A DNA stretch of 64,000 nt from Stereocaulon alpinum (lineage: Eukaryota > Ascomycota > Lecanoromycetes > Lecanorales > Stereocaulaceae): positions 62,001 through 126,000 of the forward strand of contig JAEUBA010000035.1 in NCBI GenBank assembly GCA_018257865.1, in the 5' to 3' direction. Below, piece after piece: positions 20,803 through 31,850 of this stretch. The notes beneath the pieces were generated by a model. The model saw nothing but the letters and a program-made list of their open reading frames with translations. It was not told the origin of the DNA and ran no database searches. The translations under genes and the position numbers were made by a program. The first letter of the stretch is position 1. Every line of letters begins with the position of its first letter.

Positions 20803-22519
20803 TTAGACTGTCTCAATATATCGCTTGACCTCCCTATGGTTTTCGTCAGCCTAAAGTCGTCCCCAGGATACAATACATACCAATCCGTAACAGCCTCATC
20901 CCACAACCTGATTTCATGCTCCCGCGTCCCTCCAAAATGTTCCACAAATTCATCACCAAATACCTCCCTCGCCACACTTCCCTCCCTCATCATTGTCGCA
21001 GTAGCTTCCTTCAGTGACTTAGCCAGCCGGACTCCCTTATCTGCTGAGCCTCCAACATCCTGCCCCTTGCCTAACGGTGGAACTTTAATTTCCATCTTCT
21101 TCTCCACGCCCCTCCATCCGAGAGAAAGGATAGCTGCTAGCACGAGGAAAGGATTGGCGTCTGCACCTGCTACTCTGACTTCGAAGCGTGTGGCCTTCGG
21201 GCTCGACGTTGGTGGTGCTATAAGTCTTATCGAAGCGGCACGGTGTTCCAGACCCCAAGATACAGTCACAGGTGCCCAGAAGTTTTCGACAAGTCGTTTG
21301 TAGGAGTTGACAGTAGGTGCAACGATGGGCATGACATCTGGCAGCCCGTCTAATAAGCCAGCAAGGAAATGTCTGCCCATGTCCGAGAGATTTGCCAGGT
21401 CGGGGTAGGGAGGGTTGTTGTCTTTTTTGCCCCGGTAGAAGAGGTTTTTGCCAGACTTGTCGACGACAGAGACGTGCATGTGACCTGAGTTGCCCGGAAG
21501 ACCTTCGCGAGGCTTAGCCATGAAGCAAGGTGTTATGCCAAATTTGCTGCCCATTGACTTCACCACGTATCTGGAAAGATGTCAGCAGCATTCGAAGATG
21601 GCCCTTGACGATTTCGGGGAACCGTACTTGAACAGTCCGGCCTTATCCGCCATCTGCTTTATTTCGCCGAATGCTAGAGCCTGCCATGTATAAGCTCAGG
21701 GTCATCTGTGTTGAATAGAGAGCCTGTCGTACCGCCTCGAAGACTCCCGGCCCACTTTCTGTATGCCAGCCCTCGATGTCGCATCTGAACTTCTCACAAG
21801 TGTCGTAGATGCCATAATAGTAGTCTTGATTGTGGACTGGCCGTGTCAGGCTGTATCCAAACATGCCTTCTGTGAGAGGTGGTAGGGAATTGGCAGGGTT
21901 CTCTTTAAGGAAGCGAGCCGTGGAGGATGAATTACGCTCCGAGGTCGGGACTGTGGGGTCGACTGGAGCTCTGAATTGGAAGAACTCATACTCGGCTGCC
22001 ACGTCGTTAGATCAGCGACCCTGAACAATCGACCCTTACATTCGCTATACGCGAGCAGCTGCAGTATAATCATACGCTGCACAGCTCACCTCCTGCCATA
22101 GCTCCATAGCCATGCTTCTCCAGCTTATCTGACGCTGTCTTGAGCAGCCCTCGTGGACAAGCACTGACTGGTCCTCCAGTGTCTGGGTCCATAAAGCTCA
22201 GTAGGAAGAACGGCACATTGTCCTCCCATGGTATCCTCCTGAAGCTATCCAGATCCGGTATAGCAATAATATCCCTGTATCCATTCTCTGCGTTGCTTAT
22301 TTTGAGCTCTTTAAAGTATGTCTGATCATGCATGTCCCATCCAAAAATGACTGAACAAAAGCCAAAGCCGGATTCCGCTATTGAAAGAAACTTCTCTTTT
22401 GACATGAGCTTGCCGCGTAGGATGCCATCGACGTCGATGCCACCGACTTTGACCTTGGTGTCATGTTCGAGGAGCTTCTCGAGAGTATCGGACGTGCTCG
22501 CCCCTTTAGAATCTAGCAT
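20803..22519 (-). CDS. Glutamine synthetase family protein (type-I-like / FluG-type)
   Basis: Five exons: 22090-22519, 21733-21995, 21628-21680, 20881-21570 and 20803-20833, giving 488 residues. The N-terminal beta-grasp region (VGGIDVDGILRGK, FGFCSVIFGWDMHD) leads to the catalytic barrel with AMAGAEYEFFQF (metal-binding Glu), SGPGVFEAALAFGE, then KFGITPCFMAKP, PGNSGHMHVS (His), VSWGLEHRAASIR (ATP/glutamate site) and RFEVRVAGADANPFLVLAA. The C terminus is DEAVTDWEVKRYIETV. This is the bacterial-type class that fungi carry beside the normal eukaryotic enzyme; relatives include the synthetase half of FluG and gamma-glutamyl-amine ligases, so the amine substrate may not be ammonia. It lacks FluG's amidohydrolase half. 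Reading past 20881 without the last intron would give a spurious tail, so I chose the spliced end. Confidence 0.87.
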
Positions 22520-23521
22520 TATTGGGAGTGTAGATCGGGGTATTGGTAGCGAAAGGAGGGCGACAATGCTGGGCGAGCTGGATAGTATGATACTAGTGGT
22601 ATTTGAGTGCTAAGGTCGACGCAGTGTCCACACGTAGTATCATTGAAGCATGCCGGTTACTTTGAGCTCCAAGCCGAGCGAGTATCTCCACTTCCCCAGC
22701 ATACGCTAAGCCTTACGGTACCTTAGATTAATGATCGTCATCGCGCCAAGACGTAGAACTAGCGGATATATCTTGCGCTTGCCGTTGCTCTTAATTGATT
22801 ATCACAACAGACCAGCAAACGATTGTAGGATCATACAAGGGTTTGTCTCGACTGTGTGCAATTCCGACCCTCTGTGACCTTGTTCCATTGCAAGTGCGAA
22901 AGCTATTGATAATTGTGATGATGTTCGGCTGGACACTGAAGCACGCATGTCAGCAGAGCAGAAGGAACTCGACTTCCTTGGCAGATCCATGCTGGAGCCT
23001 AGGGTACACACCATAAGACACGATCTTAGCAGAAGCAGAGCAGTAGACAACAATCTGCAAGAGTCACAATCGGCAGATGGATGGCATCCTCTTGCGCTAG
23101 CGGGGCGAAGTCATGTCGTGTATCAGGATATGCACATCTCCGGCGGATACCCTGTTAAGTTTCATCGAGCTCTTAAACCGCTTCAAGGCAATATAGCGAG
23201 ATGATGCACACCAGAAAAGTTCGGTTCTATTCACGTCCAATTTCATTTCTTTCCACCTATCCCAATGTAAACTGCGTGACTCACAGAAGCTGCAGTGGCG
23301 CAGCCTGTTTCCAAACGCGAAGACAGTATTCGCCTACTTATTCAGCCCGCTCCCTCGCATACCCATTGACTTCTCCTCAACCTCTTGCATGACTATGCTA
23401 GAATCTTTTGAAGTCCGCAGCCGAAATCGGGTTCCTTCTGCAGCACTCATCTAGGGCTCCCCTAAGACCACGATCAACAGCACCTGCAAGCATCCGCGAA
23501 TATACCATACGACACTACAAG
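22520..23521. other. Divergent intergenic region
   Basis: Between the glutamine synthetase-type gene (minus) and the rvt gene (plus). No supported coding sequence. Confidence 0.5.
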
Positions 23522-26169
23522 ATGGAGTCCTCTTCAGCTACTGCACAGTCAATGCAAAACATTACCACGACCAAACTCAAGGCTCTCTCGAAACAACAGC
23601 TAGCTTTTGAAGAGAAGAAGCAGCATATCCTTGATGCCGTTGCAAGCCAAGATGCACCATCCGAGAAGGTTCATGTGCTCCTGGATGCATTTACTGCATA
23701 CGACATCGATGTTCCGGTCAATATCTCGTTGGACAACATTCGTCGGTTCTTGAAACAATCCCGGCATGATCCATCAGTCTCGTCCAGCTTGGTCAGCGAA
23801 TGGCAGCAGGCGCTACAGCAAGCTTTGGATGTGCCATCACGCAAGTACGAACATGCCTCGTTGTTCGGGCGACTGGTCATGGAATGGCTTGGCAGTCCAA
23901 ATGACACACGTCTTAGCAACGGTCTAAGCGAGTCTGAGGATCCTTTCGAACAAGTGGGTCGCAAGGAAATGTACGATCAGCGAAAAGAATGGGAGTCAAT
24001 CGTTTTTGACGGAGGATCAAAGCCTGACACGGCCGCCATTGAAGCCTATCTCGAGGGTCTCTTCGGATCTACTGCGAAAAGTAGAAAAGTCGCAAAAACG
24101 CCAATAGAATTGCTCAGAGGCTCAATGGGAGACTTTGTATTAGGACGTTTCGATGTCAACGTTCTCAAAACCTGCATCAAAGGCATATTGAAGACGGATC
24201 TACTCTCTGAGGTCAAACGGAAGGCTCTGACTGGATTCCAGAATAACCCTGTGTTTCTAAGCGAGATGTCTGATGTCTTGAACATGCAGGTCGACACTTT
24301 AGACACTTGGACTTGGGGAGAGGAGGCCATCCCTGTAGAAATCCGTCGGGCTCTCAACGGCAAGTACCGTGTGTACATGGACGAGGAGATCATCCAGGCC
24401 CTACTCATACACTTCATTGGTATGAAATGGGCCGTGCATATCAAAACAGTATTGACCGCATTTTTCCACTCAGGCGCATGGAAGCAATCCACGCTAGATG
24501 CATCGACCAGGCGGAGAAGACAAGACTGTGGCTTTGAATCCGAGGTCGGATTGGCATTCCTGAGTTCCAACCCGAAGACTCGACAAGGGACAAACGTGAG
24601 GAATCAGAGACGCGAGAAGTATCAGAGTGACTACTTTCTGTCTCAGCTGCCATCCACGTTCAATGTCCTTGATGACAAATATCAAGACGATGACATGTAT
24701 CAAGACGACGACAAGTATCAAGACGATGACGAGTATCAGAGGGAACCCGTCGAACCCCAATGTCCATCAAGCAATCGATTCTACACCTACTGACCACGGA
24801 GACATTGATCAATACTCGGCTTCATGGATCTTTTACTATCTTACAATCTGACTTCAGGTGGTTCGGGCCATCACTGCCTCATGCTACAATACTCACAATT
24901 TTGCGGTTTTTCGGGGTTTCCGATAAGTGGCTAGCATTCATGGAGAAACTCCTAGAAGCACCTCTCAAATTCTCACATGATGGGCTCAATGCTCAGGTTC
25001 AAATCAGACAATGCGGTGTCCCTATTCAACACCGCCTTAGTGACGCATTTGGCGAAGCTGTTCTGTTCTGCTTGGACTTCGCGGTCAATCGTGCAACAGA
25101 GTCCATTCTCTACCGATTGTACGACGACCTGTGGTTTTGGGGCTCCAGCGACGCTGCAGTCGCAGCCTGGGAAACAATTCAGGAATTCTCCCAGATTATG
25201 GGCCTAGCCCTGAATCATGACAAAACAGGATCTGTACACATCTCTAGCACCTCTAATGCGTCTCACCGACCCGCCGAAAGCACTATGCCCCAAAGGCTAC
25301 CCCCAGGACAGGTCCAATGGGGTTTCCTCCACCTGGACACGACGGGCAGCTGGAGACTAAATGAGTCTAAAATTGAGGAACACATCTTTGAACTGCAAAC
25401 GCAGCTCAAAGCATGCAAAAGTATCTTTAGCTGGGTTCAGGCCTGGAACATCTATGTCGGCTGCTTCATTATCAATAACTTCGGCGAGCCAGCCGGGTGC
25501 CTAGGCCGCGCACACCTAGATATGGTGATCTTAGCCATTGAAAGGATCCAACGCAAGACCTTTGGGACGGAAGATATGACTGGCGATAATGTGACCTCGT
25601 ATCTTCGCTCTCAATTAGCCGAACGCTTTGGGGTCAAGAGTATTCCTGATGGATTCTTTTATCTCCCTCTCGAGCTCGGAGGCCTTGGTGTTCGCAATCC
25701 GTTCATCCCACTCTTCCTTATCTATCCAGACACGTCTAAGGAACCAATGCAATATGTTGACATGGCCTTCGAGCGTGAAGAAGAGTTATACAACAAATAC
25801 AAGAAAGCGTACGAAGATCGCCCAGCAGGCTTGCGCGTCCATCCCGTACCACTCGGCGCAAGTTCCTTTATGTCATTCGACGAATACATGCGATACGCTG
25901 AGGAAACCAGTACGCATCTCGCAATTGCATATACCGACATGCTGACTACACCGATGAACACTAGTGTACTTCTTAGTAATGATCTTTTTCACGCTAGAAA
26001 AGGGCTACCCGGGAGTGGTGTGGACAGCAGTTACAACGATTGGGTGCTGCAATTATATGGAGGCGAGATTGTTCGCAGGTATGGGGGCTTGGCAATGGGA
26101 GAGAAGAGGTTTTTGCCGATTGGATTGGTCAGTATGTTAAAGGGGGAAAAGGTCAAGTGGCAAAGCTAG
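23522..26169 (+). CDS. rvt: Cellular reverse transcriptase-related protein (rvt class)
   Basis: Domesticated reverse transcriptase of the rvt class, known as single-copy, non-mobile genes in fungi; the Neurospora protein polymerises nucleotides and forms oligomers. The first frame (23522 to about 24740) gives an N-terminal coiled-coil-like region (TTTKLKALSKQQLAFEEKKQ) and the fingers region (EAIPVEIRRALNGKYRVYMDEE). The second frame (from about 24740, certain from 24773) has motif A (QSDFRWFGPSLPH, Asp at 24850), motif B (CGVPIQHRLSDAFGEAVLF), motif C (LYDDLWFWG, the two Asp at 25123-25128), motif D (MGLALNHDKTG), and the long class-specific C terminus (LPLELGGLGVRNPF, LKGEKVKWQS). The two frames do not join directly: a step of -1 is needed near a tandem repeat at 24677-24739. 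The only GT-AG pair I find that repairs it uses a weak donor at 24665 with an acceptor ending at 24741 or 24771. No LTR, endonuclease, RNase H or gag-like frame is next to it. Confidence 0.85.
24677..24739 (+). repeat. 18-bp tandem repeat inside the rvt gene
   Basis: Three full copies of an 18-bp unit, read as (K/M/K)YQDDD, plus half a fourth (EYQ). A diverged relative (REKYQSDY) lies 60 bp upstream in the conserved exon. The repeat falls exactly where the reading frame changes. Confidence 0.85.
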
Positions 26170-26441
26170 TGCCTAAGGTAGCTGGCTGGCAATACGCTTA
26201 TACCAGGAGTCCATGGATGTAGAGGACACGGGAGTCGTTCTGGGAAAGTGGCCGGGCGGGCGAAGATGGTGGAACTACATCACATACGATTGGGATCGAT
26301 AGCTTGGCGCGTTAAAGAGTGAGGGCTCGTGTAATGTATCGAAATTAGAAGTTGGTCTTGCACCTGGTTGCAGGGTACACAATCCATCATAACACTTATA
26401 TTACATAACAATAAGCCCAATTTATAAACATCCCCCACGTC

Positions 26442-26606
26442 CTAACATCGCATTCCACAATGGAAGCATGATCTTTCATCCTCATCCTCCTCGTCTTCCT
26501 CTTCCCCATCGTCCCCAATCCCAACCTCTTTCTTACCCCACCCATAAAAACCTACCCAGCAACCCAAACCCGCAATAGCTACAAAACCCACCCACAACAC
26601 AGCCAT
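26442..26606 (-). CDS. Possible 54-residue membrane microprotein
   Basis: ATG 26606 to TAG 26442. One membrane helix (MAVLWVGFVAIAGLGCWVGFY), then a short basic turn (GWGKKE) and a strongly acidic tail (GEEEDEEDEDE) ending CFHCGMRC. The same frame is open upstream to about 26640 (WTARLELEMAVLW), so a spliced 5' extension is possible. Too short and unmatched to be sure; composition alone could produce the acidic run. Confidence 0.3.
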   Translation of the reverse strand: MAVLWVGFVAIAGLGCWVGFYGWGKKEVGIGDDGEEEDEEDEDERSCFHCGMRC

Positions 26607-27382
26607 TTCTAGCTCCAACCGCGCCGTCCAAGCGTGACATCCACTACTCCATCAAATCAACATGAGACGCAACAGGACTTCAACGCGTTAGGAAACGTGC
26701 CATTAAACTCGCTAGACTAAACCCCTCAGTCGCGAGCGAAATATAGCTGAGCACCACACCATTTCAAGAGGTATTGCAGTCAGGATCTTAGCAGGGATAT
26801 TTTCGAGGGAGATGGTTCTGGAGTAGTGTGGGATATGGGGCGTAATAGGGGGGCAGGAAGGGATGTTTAAGGGATTGTGGTTGTTGTTGATGAGATGGTA
26901 TGTTTCTGGATGGATAGGGGAGTTATGCGTGTGAGGTGTTTGAGATTATGGCGAGGAGGTTGAGTTATGGAGAGAGAGACTGGATGCGGTAGGCTGGTTG
27001 ATGGGGGGAGGTCTGCTGAGAGGTGACGTGCTGATGCGCAGCTAGGGAGTTGAGATGTTTTTGGGATTGTTTTTTTGTGAAAACTCTTACGTTGTTGTAG
27101 AGTTTTGAGATGTGTTGGGGGGATTGGAGAGATGGGTGGTGGATGTGGATGGTGTCCAAGTGCTGCCACGTACGTGACAATGCATGCATGTAGGGTAAGA
27201 TAAGTCTATAGTCTATCGATTCATTCGTAAGAAGGAAATGAGCCTTATAATCTATTGTAAGTCTCAGACACGTCGTCATCGCCGAGGTTCATCTTCGCTG
27301 ACGCATCAATGATTCATCCAAATCCCGTAAGTAATAGGTCGAGCGGAGCTCGTCCGTCTTAGGCCAATCATATCATGATCTC
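26607..27382. other. Intergenic, no supported gene
   Basis: The minus strand has long open stretches between 26867 and 27279, but they are rich in His, Thr and Pro with no motif and look compositional. Confidence 0.45.
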
Positions 27383-28602
27383 CTAACGGGCATAGTTGGC
27401 AGGCCCCTGAGTCGGAGGACCTTGAGCGGTGACATATGCCTAATGTGTGAAGTGGTCAGCCAGGATTTTCAAGTCCGAGGCTTTCAAAACGAGCACGAAA
27501 CGAGGATCAACGTACCTTCGTCATGCCGCCATCGACAATGAAATCCTGTCCATTGACAAAGCTACTCTCGTCACTGGCAAGGAAGAGGACGGCGTAGGCC
27601 TGCTCAATAGCTTCACCAAAGCGACCTGAGGGAAAGTGAATCTCACGACGATGACGCTTGGCAGCGTCGTCACCGAGCCAGTCTTGGAGGAGAGGCGTGC
27701 TAGCAAATAGAAGTTAGTAGCCCGCTGCCTGATGACTAGCACACGATGTAGTCTTCAAAGTGGGACTTACTTCAATGGCGCTGGACACAAAGCATTAAAT
27801 CTGAACCCCTCCTTTGCATGCACAATAGCCAATTCCCTAGTCAACGCCATCACTGCTCCCTTGCTGGCCGTGTACGCCAACTGTGGGGTCGCACTCCCGA
27901 CTAAAGCAACCACACTTGCAGTGTTGATGATGCTTCCATTCGTCTTCCCATGCTTACGCATACTCAATACTGCATGCTTGCTACCGAACCAGACTCCCTT
28001 GACGTTGATGTTGTGGGTGAGATCCCAGATCTTCTCGGGAGTGTCGACAGCATCTGCGTCATCGGCATGCATGATACCGGCATTGTTGAACATGATGTCG
28101 ACGCCGCCCCAGGAGTCGAGATGGGCGACCATGGCTTCCACTGGTAGATCATTGAGTCAGCACCTCCTCCTAAGGGCACGGAGCGGATCATGAAGATATG
28201 ATTTCAGGGTCAATTAACGCTGGACAGGGTAGTCCAATGGCCTACGTCTCGGCCCATGCTGTAAATTTGCAAAAGTCATGACTTACCATCAGCTTCCTTG
28301 GAAACATCACACTTGATCGTTTCCAATCGCGGCGGCTTGGGAAGGATTTCGTGGACCTTGGCCACGGCTCTTTCGAGAGCAGATTCGGAGATATCGGCCA
28401 TCAAAACCGCAGCGCCTTCGCGAGCAAAAAGGATAGTGGTTTCGAGACCGATGCCGCTATCAAGAATCGTAGATATTAGCACATCATTGTATAGATCATG
28501 AAGGACTCCCTGGACTCACCCTGCCGCACCAGTGATGATCGCCTTCTTTCCCTCAAGGCGTCCACCCCGTATGGTACTAGGGATATCCTGAAGCGAACCC
28601 AT
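27383..28602 (-). CDS. Short-chain dehydrogenase/reductase (classical SDR)
   Basis: Five exons: 28520-28602, 28287-28456, 27771-28140, 27516-27699 and 27383-27439 (287 residues, all in phase). It shows the NAD(P) motif TGAAGGIG, the acidic residue after strand 2 (LMADIS) that favours NAD, CDVSKEAD, MFNNAG, the serine in IINTASV, and the YTASK catalytic pair, then FVNGQDFIVDGGMTK before a Gln/Pro-rich tail (AQGPPTQGPANYAR). The form resembles cyclopentanol / dihydrodiol-dehydrogenase-like fungal SDRs, but the substrate cannot be read from sequence. Intron 2 (146 bp) is longer than the others. It has no obvious pathway neighbours. Confidence 0.88.
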
Positions 28603-30467
28603 ATTTCTGACAAGAGACTCCGCGGTCTTGAGAATTATCCTTCGTACGACTGATCAACCTGCTTTCAGCTTGGAGTTAGACAAATGTTTCAGGTCCACGG
28701 TTAGAGTAAGATAAAATGCGTAAAGGTTGAAGATTGCAGGCTAGTAGCCAGGTCTTTGGAGAGAATAGTGGCAAATATCTACCGCTTAGTCACAAAAACC
28801 CCTCATAGCTCCCCAAAGCAGACAAGAGTTGAGACCAGTATATTCCTGAACTACGCATACCTCTGAATATTCACTTTCAAGCTCAGCAAGCCTATGCCGA
28901 CAGCAGCACCGAAGATGACCTGTAAGTGCCCAAAGAAACTCAAAGGTAATCTGATCTAAGAAACACTAGTGTAGCAAGCTTGTTGAAAGCTCCGGACTCG
29001 TCCAAAAACGCACTGTTGAATGTAGTCGAAATGTTGTGTATGACTGTATCACCACATATTTTGCAACGTCATCAATTCACATTCTTCACCGCTAGCGCAC
29101 CAGCCAATGAGCGACCCGCGTTCCGCCAATCTTTCCCGTCGCCAAGGCTGGGAATATATTTCCCTTTTGGGACTTCGCTTCAGAATGGGGATCTGTTATA
29201 ACTTATGGCATTTGATTCTATTCGTATATGGGTGAGGCATGATCTTTCGGTGAACCATCGGCTTCTTTATGACACGCTTAATCGTGCTTTGGCAAAGTCA
29301 ATTCTTGGCATGTGCCAAGACGGGTGTATGGACCAATCAGATCGCTAGCTTCCAAGGAAAGACACTGAAAATGCCTTCAGGAGTCTGCTCAAAGCATTTG
29401 AACAAGTAAGACAGCCAGAACTACAGTATATCAAGCACAAAGGTGATATGAGTCCAACGATGGATGCTCCCTGCGCTGCTGCCTGGAAGAATTGGCTGAT
29501 TGTGTGTTGGCTAAATGTTTGGAGAGTACGAGTAGACGGAGATTGAGTTAGAAAGGTTTACCTACTGACTGGCCAAATCCGCTGGCTGGCCAGTTTGGGG
29601 CGGCTAAGACTCTCAGAGCCACTCTGTTTTGTAACATTAGGGTTCAGTTCCGGGCTCTGTTCGATGCCGAATCAACGACGGTTGCTTCCCAAAATAGGCT
29701 CGTGGCAAATAGACCTTTGGTGTACATTTTCCATCATCATAAGCGGTACAGCTTTTTTTCTGAACATGCTACATCACACCTTCTGCGTATGTATTTAGAC
29801 GCGTTGCCCAGTAGTGAGTGAATCCATCTGAGGCAACATTGATCTCACTTCACAGACCCCCACTTTCGTTCCTACAATCATACCCCAGCCATCTTACGCG
29901 AAGGCCCACTTCCAAGAACCAACGGCGCACTTCTAAGCGCACTTGACGTCTACTCCGCCGCCCTTGATTTGATAAGTATGCCTGATTCCCCATCTTCCTG
30001 ATCTCCGATTGTCGCCTTTTACGAGGCAGTAGAACTTGTCGACATCAGGTTGTTGTAAGTTAAATCAAAATTCGTGCACCCAAGCCTCTTGGTTGGACCG
30101 GTAAGAGTTCAGACCGGTCACTATGCACTGTCGAAATAATAACCTACAATTATGTGCTTGCTAGCGGCAAACGGGGCGCTCAGACGGGCCTTCCCATTCA
30201 CAGAATAACTGGAGATGAGATCAATCATGGTCGAGACCAGGTTTTCTTTCCCAAGTTCAGAATTGAGTCGCACATCATTAAGATGCCTGGCAGGATGCCC
30301 ACAATCACCCATTTTAGAAACAAGGTCTTGAATGAGTTTTTTTTTCTATTGCCACCAAGGTTCAAGTCTCGTATAATGCAATCTGGTGCTCAGATGATCT
30401 GTAGATTATTGATTCGGAGGGTGAAGAGATCATCGTAAAGATTGGAGAGATCTGCACCGACGACTCC
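28603..30467. other. Intergenic with an exon-like stretch
   Basis: No gene can be assembled. A stretch at about 29856-29975 (plus strand) reads as protein-like sequence (SYNHTPAILREGPLPRTNG) after a good acceptor (CTTCACAG), but no start or upstream exon in phase is evident. It may be a decayed gene. Confidence 0.35.
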
Positions 30468-30764
30468 CTAACCCAGCTTCATCAGATACTTTTCCAACTG
30501 CGGCACGTCCAGCTTCATGGTAGCCTCTGCTTTGACTTCGAGGAGGTTATAGGACATGTCAATTCCCCATTCAAACATTCTGTATACCTGAGCTCGGATA
30601 ATAGAGCCTAAATGAGTTATAGGGATCTCGGTCCCTTTAGAGATTGGCACCATCATATCTCTACCGAGCTGAAATAATTCTTCCGCTCGACGGTTTGTAG
30701 TATCGAATTCCGGCCATATAGTCGAAACGAATTTATGATCCGAAAAGATCTTTCGCAGCTTCGG
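30468..30764 (-). CDS. C-terminal exon of an unrecognised protein
   Basis: An open frame of 98 sense codons on the minus strand, ending with TAG at 30468, begins near PKLRKIFSDHKFVSTIWPEF and ends KLDVPQLEKYLMKLG. Composition and the acceptor-like CTTCTAG just upstream support a real exon. Upstream, 30812-30990 has further coding-like sequence (FLGYFHATSHYPQSVEIPR, LINGKRVFPLPVEGRIG), but the obvious donor after VALVEE (GAG|GTAGTT) is out of phase with this exon. So either the intron boundaries differ or the gene is damaged. No family recognised. Confidence 0.38.
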   Translation of the reverse strand, partial: PKLRKIFSDHKFVSTIWPEFDTTNRRAEELFQLGRDMMVPISKGTEIPITHLGSIIRAQVYRMFEWGIDMSYNLLEVKAEATMKLDVPQLEKYLMKLG

Positions 30765-31850
30765 CCTAGAAGAGTAGCAGTCAGGGTATCGATCTCCCTT
30801 TCCCAGAACAAACTACCTCTTCGACAAGAGCTACTTGCCCAATTCGTCCCTCAACTGGTAATGGGAAAACTCTCTTCCCATTGATCAAGATGATCAGAAG
30901 ATCCAGACACCGAGGTATCTCCACGCTTTGAGGATAATGTGATGTGGCGTGAAAATATCCGAGGAATGGAATAAATCTGGCGGTTTATCTGAATTGGACA
31001 GAATATGACTCAGATAGTCCTTCAAATACACGAATTCGAAAGCATTCTTACCGATGGGCTTTGGGCATATCTGTTTCATCAATGGCAGCGGACCACCGAT
31101 GTATTTCCATGATTCGTCTTCTCAAGGGCGACCAGGTAATGCTCCTATGCAGCCACACTCTGTTCTGTAAAGCAACACCAGAAGATCAATCTTTGACGGA
31201 AAAGAGCAAGACAGTAGCATACGATCCCAAAGAAGTTACCAGATGGACTCCCCGCTCGTTCGGATAGTCTCCGAAATCATAAGGGCATTGGCTCACAGCA
31301 AACGTCACCTAATCGCAGCTCCTCAAAGCCTCAGCTTTCGTCTTCTGTCTCGCGCAGCAGTTTCAGGATATACAGGAACGCGCAAAGAGTGTTGTGCTTC
31401 ACTTCGCGTGCTAACATTCTTAGCGGGTGAGGTGCCTAGGAGAGAAGATGGAGCTGTAGCTGTCATTGTTGGATCAGAGAGAGTCGTCAGTTGGGATTGA
31501 ATTGTTTGTTTCGGGTAGCTTCACAATGATCCGGATATTGTGGTTTTGATGCTATGATCTAGGTGTGAAAGATGGAGAATGTGGAAGCAGAGGTGCAGAT
31601 AACTGAACAGACCCGACGAGGGATTAAGGTAGGCGAGGAGGGGCTGAAGACGTAACGCATGCATGCATCGCGTCTTCCGGGTTCCGACCTTCTTTTGTTG
31701 TCACCCTTCAGACAACACGACAATCCTGATCACTCGTGAACTCTACGTATGTTTCACTTCTAGCTGAGATTAATCTTGTGACTTTCTAGGTGATGGAAGT
31801 AAAGTTCTACCAATACTCACCGCGAGGTATCAATGTGCTACCGGTTTCAA
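30765..31850. other. Upstream part of the unrecognised gene and intergenic DNA
   Basis: 30812-31100 probably holds one or two further exons of the minus-strand gene ending at 30468 (a candidate intron has donor GTAAGAATG just below 31040), but I cannot join them in frame. From 31100 to 31850 nothing coding is supported. Confidence 0.35.

Noticed and set aside
20593..21303. 236-codon open frame on the plus strand
   Set aside because: Antisense to the glutamine synthetase-type gene; no motif of its own.
24046..24570. 174-codon open frame on the minus strand
   Set aside because: Antisense to the conserved N-terminal part of rvt.
23522..26169. Retrotransposon
   Set aside because: Apart from the RT core there is no endonuclease, integrase, RNase H, gag or terminal repeat, and the sequence features are those of the cellular rvt class.
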